Assembly: GCA_002690405.1 (NCBI GenBank)
Contig: NZEI01000017.1
Location: 12,037-20,932, forward strand
DNA length: 8,896 nt
Reading direction: 5' to 3'
Source of the DNA: Gammaproteobacteria bacterium
GTDB taxonomy: Bacteria > Pseudomonadota > Gammaproteobacteria > Pseudomonadales > Azotimanducaceae
Position 1 is the stretch's first letter, and every line of letters starts with the position of its first letter. The notes under the pieces are model-generated. The model was not told where the DNA came from. It saw only the letters and a program-made list of their open reading frames with translations, and did no database searches. A program made the position numbers and the translations under genes. Below are positions 5,259 to 8,896 of the stretch, piece by piece.

Positions 5259-7295
5259 CTAGAGACTATTAGCTGACTGTTTGGCTGCCCCAATGTGGCG
5301 CTCCAAAAAGCCGTCTACAGCCACCAAAAACTCACGTCTATGACTTTCTAAGCTCAAATAATGATCGCCGTTTTTCTGCTCAATGTACTGATAATCGGCC
5401 CCTGCGGCCTTAAGGGCTTCGGTCAATGTTCGTGACTGCTCGATCTTTACAGTTCGATCAACGTCACCATGGACGATCAGCAGTGGAATAGAAAAATTCT
5501 CTACTTGCTCGATTGGCGATACTTCAGCTTGATTATCGCGATCCTTCAGTTTGTCGATAGAGCCTTTGCTGAGCACAAAATTGCGCTGTTCACGGATGAG
5601 TTCGTTGATGTCGGTAACTGGCGCGAAAGCTACTGCGCATTTGTATCGGTCTACCGATTTAAAAGCGGCGACCAGTGCTGCATAACCGCCGTAACTGCCG
5701 CCCATCATGCAGGATCTTTGAGGATCGGTTATTCCCTGGGCGATTAGCCAATCTAGGCCATCGTCCAAATCCGATTGCATGGCCCGGCCCCATTGATTGT
5801 GGCCGGCATTACGAAATTCGTTGCCGTAGCCTGTCGAGCCGCGGAAATTTGGCTGCAATACAGCGTAGCCGCGGGCTGCCGCGTATTGAACCCAATAGTC
5901 GAAGCGGTCTGTGTCGCGGCTATATGGGCCGCCGTGCGGCATGATTAAGGTGGGCAAGTTTTTTGATTCGATACCGACCGGGAGGGTTAAGTATGCTGGA
6001 ATATCCATCCCATCTCGGCTTTTGTATTGAACGAGTGTGGGTTCAGCTATTTTGTTCTGGTCAGCTTTTGCATAATCCGAAAAAAGGGCGGAAATGCTTT
6101 TTTTGTACTTCCCGCGACTGTAAAGATAGTACCGAGGAACGGTTTTGTTGCCTGATGCCTTGAGCACGAGCCGATCCCAGTTTTTGTCGGCGCTGATTAG
6201 TTCTAGGAAACTAGGGTTGCCGGGTAACTGCTTTAACAATGCCCTGTATTCACTGCCTAAGTCTTTGTCTATCCAGTGGTAGCCACGCTTATCAAATGTT
6301 GTTCGAACACCGATCAATTCGCCGTTCTTGACGAGTGCGGGTCCTGTAATGTCGTAGCGGTCGTGCTCCAAAACCGTAGCTAGGATGTCGCCGGTTGTGG
6401 CATCGACTTCCACAAGTTTCTGTCGATCTCCGCCCACACTGGCACTGACCAGTAAAGTCTTACCGTTTTTCAGGTAATCGTGAATATTTGGCGCTCCATC
6501 GCTACTGAGTTGTGATGTATCTAGTGTGGATATCTTGCGGCCGCGAACACTTACGGCTTTGAATGTTTCGCTGTTCAGACTAAAGCCGGCACCATTACGC
6601 AGCTCGCCGTTCTCGTCAGCAAACCATTGGAAGATGCCCGCTTTATAGCTTTTTACTTTTTGTTGACGATTAGTACGGATGTTGAGTTTATAAACTGATG
6701 GAAACAGACGATCTTCGATTGCCAGTTGCACAAGGATGTGATCGGGATCGTTGTCCAGCCAACTGATCACGTTGTCTTGGATACGTGGATTCCAAACTAG
6801 GTCGCCGCCTTGCTGTGTGACTTTTGGTTTGATGAGTTGCATAACGTTCTTGCCATCAATGTCGACAGCAAGGAGACGCGTGGCCACGGTGCGCGCGTCA
6901 TTGTAAAAACGTCTGCCAATGCCGATTTGTCCTGCCTGCAACTCGATATAGCTTCGAATGGAACAGACGACTCTGCTTTCATTGGCGAATCTGCACCAAC
7001 GAAAAGAGAAATTATCGGGATCTGGTGCCATTAAAAGTTGCACCTTGGATTTTTCGAAATCCATTAAAATTACGCCATAGGTGTCACCCATAGCTCGAAG
7101 AATGACGGCTTTGGTGCCATCAGGAGATAGTTTTATGTCCGCTGCGGGAGGGAGCTTGCTGAAAATATCCGCCGGAGAATCGCTGTCTGCAGCACTTACG
7201 GCAGTGGCGTGCCCGCAAAGCACTAAAACGCCTGCAATACGCAAAAGCTTACTGAAATTTGTAACTTTAAATATAGAACTTAACGAATTACTCAT
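5259..7295 (-). CDS. S9 family peptidase (prolyl oligopeptidase family), exported
   Basis: The 678-residue product has the usual length of dipeptidyl/acylaminoacyl-type S9 peptidases. A signal peptide with a hydrophobic core at about residues 20-33 and likely cleavage in AVSA-AD (after 35) points to the periplasm. Residues about 45-410 should form the beta-propeller that gates the active site; the alpha/beta hydrolase domain follows from about 420. The catalytic triad is S534 in GGSYGGY, D613 in HGDVDRTV and H645 in NGDHYLS; MPHGGPYSRD (452-461) and QPNFRGSTGYG (481-491) are conserved family stretches near the oxyanion site. These enzymes cut short peptides, releasing dipeptides or acylated residues; exact specificity cannot be read here. 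The ATG has a strong GGAGAGG site 7 bases upstream. The gene lies 197 bases downstream of the PQQ dehydrogenase on the same strand and is convergent with the metallophosphatase, so it is probably expressed on its own. Confidence 0.95.
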   Translation of the reverse strand: MSNSLSSIFKVTNFSKLLRIAGVLVLCGHATAVSAADSDSPADIFSKLPPAADIKLSPDGTKAVILRAMGDTYGVILMDFEKSKVQLLMAPDPDNFSFRWCRFANESRVVCSIRSYIELQAGQIGIGRRFYNDARTVATRLLAVDIDGKNVMQLIKPKVTQQGGDLVWNPRIQDNVISWLDNDPDHILVQLAIEDRLFPSVYKLNIRTNRQQKVKSYKAGIFQWFADENGELRNGAGFSLNSETFKAVSVRGRKISTLDTSQLSSDGAPNIHDYLKNGKTLLVSASVGGDRQKLVEVDATTGDILATVLEHDRYDITGPALVKNGELIGVRTTFDKRGYHWIDKDLGSEYRALLKQLPGNPSFLELISADKNWDRLVLKASGNKTVPRYYLYSRGKYKKSISALFSDYAKADQNKIAEPTLVQYKSRDGMDIPAYLTLPVGIESKNLPTLIMPHGGPYSRDTDRFDYWVQYAAARGYAVLQPNFRGSTGYGNEFRNAGHNQWGRAMQSDLDDGLDWLIAQGITDPQRSCMMGGSYGGYAALVAAFKSVDRYKCAVAFAPVTDINELIREQRNFVLSKGSIDKLKDRDNQAEVSPIEQVENFSIPLLIVHGDVDRTVKIEQSRTLTEALKAAGADYQYIEQKNGDHYLSLESHRREFLVAVDGFLERHIGAAKQSANSL

Positions 7296-7492
7296 GACGC
7301 ATCCTCTCCATGAAGTTTGTAGGCTCTAATTGGTGCACGGCGGCTCGGCAAACAGTGTCACTCTCGTAAGTTATTTTTCACAGCGATTTGCTCGTTGCTT
7401 GATTAGCGATCTAGTTAAACTTTGCACGCCAGAAATCAGATGTCCAGTCAGCGTGGTTTCCGCGAACTGGTGGAATTGGCCTGCCTTTTCGG
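7296..7492. other. Intergenic region between the PQQ dehydrogenase and S9 peptidase genes
   Basis: No reading frame here looks coding. It holds the ribosome site GGAGAGG of the S9 gene next to its ATG, a stem-loop at 7444-7470 and a direct repeat AGCGAT (7382-7387 and 7405-7410) of uncertain meaning. I find no convincing -35/-10 pair for the S9 gene. Confidence 0.6.
7444..7470 (-). terminator. Imperfect stem-loop after the PQQ dehydrogenase gene, possible terminator
   Basis: CCAGT (7444-7448) pairs with ACTGG (7466-7470); a symmetric 2-by-2 mismatch is followed by GCG/CGC and a 7-base loop. It begins 22 bases after the dehydrogenase stop on the minus strand. No T-tract follows, so it is at best a weak or factor-assisted terminator. 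Confidence 0.3.
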
Positions 7493-8896
7493 TTATTCCG
7501 GCAGCGTGAGCGCCACTATCTCCGTTAATTCGTCCTGTCTACCTACGGCGACCGCGATATATTGCTTGTCGCCGTCGAGGTAAGTCATGGGGCTGCCGGT
7601 CGGGCGGCCACCCAAGGGCATTGAACGCAGCAGGGCGCCGTCATGTTTGTTAAAAAAGTTGAGGCTTTGCAACGAAGAGTTCTTATAGACCAGGAGATCG
7701 CCGCTGACGATGACAGCCGCGTTACCGATTACGCTAGGGTCGGCTGCACCCGGTACTTGCCACAAGATTGAACCGCTGTTCATATCGTAGGCAGTTATTG
7801 CAGAGCCGGTGCCTGGGTAGGGTGAGCCTGTTGTTGGGCCGAAGAATAGTTCAGGCCGCGCATAGTAGAAGTTGTCTGCACCGCCATTTTCCAGTCGTAC
7901 TAAATGGGTCAGCGGTCCAAAGCCGGCCACGTAGAGTATCTGAGTGGTTGGATCAAACGCCGCGCCGCCCCAATTGGCACCGCCGCCTTCGCCGGGAGTA
8001 ATGATCAGACCATTGGTAGTGGGCGGTGTATAAAGCGGGCCGGTGTCATAGACTTCGGCGCTATAGGGATCGATTAATGCGTCAACGGAACTACCCTGTC
8101 GCACAAAGGGTGGAGGCCAGCTGGGAATCGGTTGCGTGGCTGCAGCGCGTTCGCCGGGGACATTAGAAGCAGGTACAGCGGTTTCTACTATTGGCCAGAC
8201 TGGCTCACCGCTTATCCGGTCAAAGACGTATAAGAAGCCCTGTTTTGAAACCTGAGCGAGGGCTTTGATGGGCTTTCCCGCCACCACAATGTCCACAAGG
8301 TTCGGGGCGGCAGGCAAATCATAATCCCAAATATCATGGTGCACGGTTTGAAAATGCCATTGTCTTTCCCCAGACAGACAATCCAACGCAACCACACTGT
8401 TGGCGAACAGATTGTCGCCAAGCCTTTGGCCGCCGTAATAATTATTAGTCGGCACGCCGGTAGGCAGGTAGACCATACCGAGCGACTCATCGACGCTCAT
8501 GGGCGGCCATACATTGGTATTACCGTTCACTTTCCAGCTGTCTTGCTCCCAACTGTCGACACCATACTCACCCTCGCGAGGCACGGTGTGGAAGGTCCAT
8601 AACAACTTGCCGGTAGCAGGATCAAAGCCACGAACATCGCCAGGCGGCGAGGGCGGTAGTACCTCACCATCGTGCACACTCGATCCTAGAATGAGTACGC
8701 CGTTACACATGATCCCGGGTGAACTGTTGCCAACCTGACTGACAATTCCGGCAAAGTCGGGCGCATCGGGTTGGTCATGGGCATCAGACAATTGCATGCT
8801 TGAAAGGTCGAGGCGCGGGATGTCTTGCAGTAGATTGACAGTGCCGAACCCGGAATCGCCGAAGTCGGTTCTTGGTTCACCGCTAATCGCATCCAG
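7493..8896 (-). CDS. PQQ-dependent dehydrogenase (quinoprotein beta-propeller), N-terminus cut by window edge
   Basis: The frame stays open to the right edge, giving 467 sense codons; the ATG at 8797 is internal, since the 33 codons before it (for example DAISGEP and DFGDSGFGTVNL) are also family-like. Quinoprotein W-motifs recur: DPATGKLLW, DCLSGERQW, DRISGEPVW and DMNSGSILW, each marking a propeller blade. HFQTVHHDIWDYDLP and AQVSKQGFLYVFDR match the active-site region of membrane glucose dehydrogenase-type enzymes, where the Asp and Lys help catalysis and PQQ binding (alignment from memory). GEGGGANWGG is the usual GxxxWGG cofactor stretch. Such enzymes oxidise sugars, polyols or cyclic alcohols in the periplasm and pass electrons to ubiquinone or cytochrome c. 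The protein ends in ALTLPE just after the last blade, with no CxxCH heme domain. The missing part should include the first blades and a signal peptide or membrane anchor. Substrate cannot be assigned, and no PQQ synthesis genes are in view. Confidence 0.92.
   Translation of the reverse strand: MDAISGEPRTDFGDSGFGTVNLLQDIPRLDLSSMQLSDAHDQPDAPDFAGIVSQVGNSSPGIMCNGVLILGSSVHDGEVLPPSPPGDVRGFDPATGKLLWTFHTVPREGEYGVDSWEQDSWKVNGNTNVWPPMSVDESLGMVYLPTGVPTNNYYGGQRLGDNLFANSVVALDCLSGERQWHFQTVHHDIWDYDLPAAPNLVDIVVAGKPIKALAQVSKQGFLYVFDRISGEPVWPIVETAVPASNVPGERAAATQPIPSWPPPFVRQGSSVDALIDPYSAEVYDTGPLYTPPTTNGLIITPGEGGGANWGGAAFDPTTQILYVAGFGPLTHLVRLENGGADNFYYARPELFFGPTTGSPYPGTGSAITAYDMNSGSILWQVPGAADPSVIGNAAVIVSGDLLVYKNSSLQSLNFFNKHDGALLRSMPLGGRPTGSPMTYLDGDKQYIAVAVGRQDELTEIVALTLPE

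Noticed and set aside
7354..7362. Short palindrome AGTGTCACT as an operator upstream of the S9 gene
   Set aside because: It has only four-base arms and is not attached to a recognisable promoter; chance occurrence is likely.
8212..8490. 92-codon minus-strand frame
   Set aside because: It overlaps the PQQ dehydrogenase in another frame, where conserved quinoprotein motifs are read; the frame has no recognisable protein features.
8795..8797. ATG at 8797 as the start of the PQQ dehydrogenase
   Set aside because: The frame is open to the right edge, and its upstream residues match the family; the gene is cut by the window.
1..8896. CRISPR, mobile element, defence or biosynthetic island
   Set aside because: No regular repeats, transposase, integrase, tRNA-flanked boundary or recognisable defence protein were seen; the genes are typical chromosomal enzymes.

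Overview
The window looks like ordinary chromosome of a free-living Gram-negative bacterium, probably a marine-type gammaproteobacterium. That placement is inference, from exported hydrolases with Sec signal peptides, a PQQ-type quinoprotein dehydrogenase and the general flavour of the proteins; there is no rRNA or other decisive marker. Six protein-coding genes account for nearly all of the sequence. I see no tRNA, rRNA, CRISPR array, insertion sequence or phage gene. No gene-free stretch reaches 300 bases.

Layout, left to right. Positions 1-1999 (minus strand) hold a tightly coupled pair: a circularly permuted type 2 ATP-grasp protein followed after 2 bases by an alpha-E protein that runs off the left edge. 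Positions 2184-3359 (minus) encode a cytosolic metal-dependent amidohydrolase of the COG2159 type. Positions 3553-5148 (plus) encode an exported metallophosphatase with a purple-acid-phosphatase-like N-terminal domain. Positions 5259-7295 (minus) encode an exported S9 (prolyl oligopeptidase family) serine peptidase. Positions 7493-8896 (minus) are the C-terminal part of a PQQ-dependent dehydrogenase whose start lies beyond the right edge.

Only the ATP-grasp/alpha-E pair is clearly a functional unit. Elsewhere such pairs sit with transglutaminase-like and proteasome-like peptidase genes and are predicted, but not proven, to make or attach small peptides. The other four genes are separated by 110-197 bases, in divergent, convergent or loosely tandem arrangement, and look like independent units for degrading or oxidising organic matter: phosphoester and peptide hydrolysis outside the cytoplasm, substrate oxidation by a quinoprotein, and an intracellular hydrolase or decarboxylase.

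The points most worth a second look are: evidence that the ATP-grasp protein starts upstream of its first ATG, probably at a non-AUG codon; a dyad overlapping the likely promoter of that gene; and a roughly 90-residue insertion with a PAS-like stretch inside the metallophosphatase, which also lacks the metal-binding tyrosine of true purple acid phosphatases.
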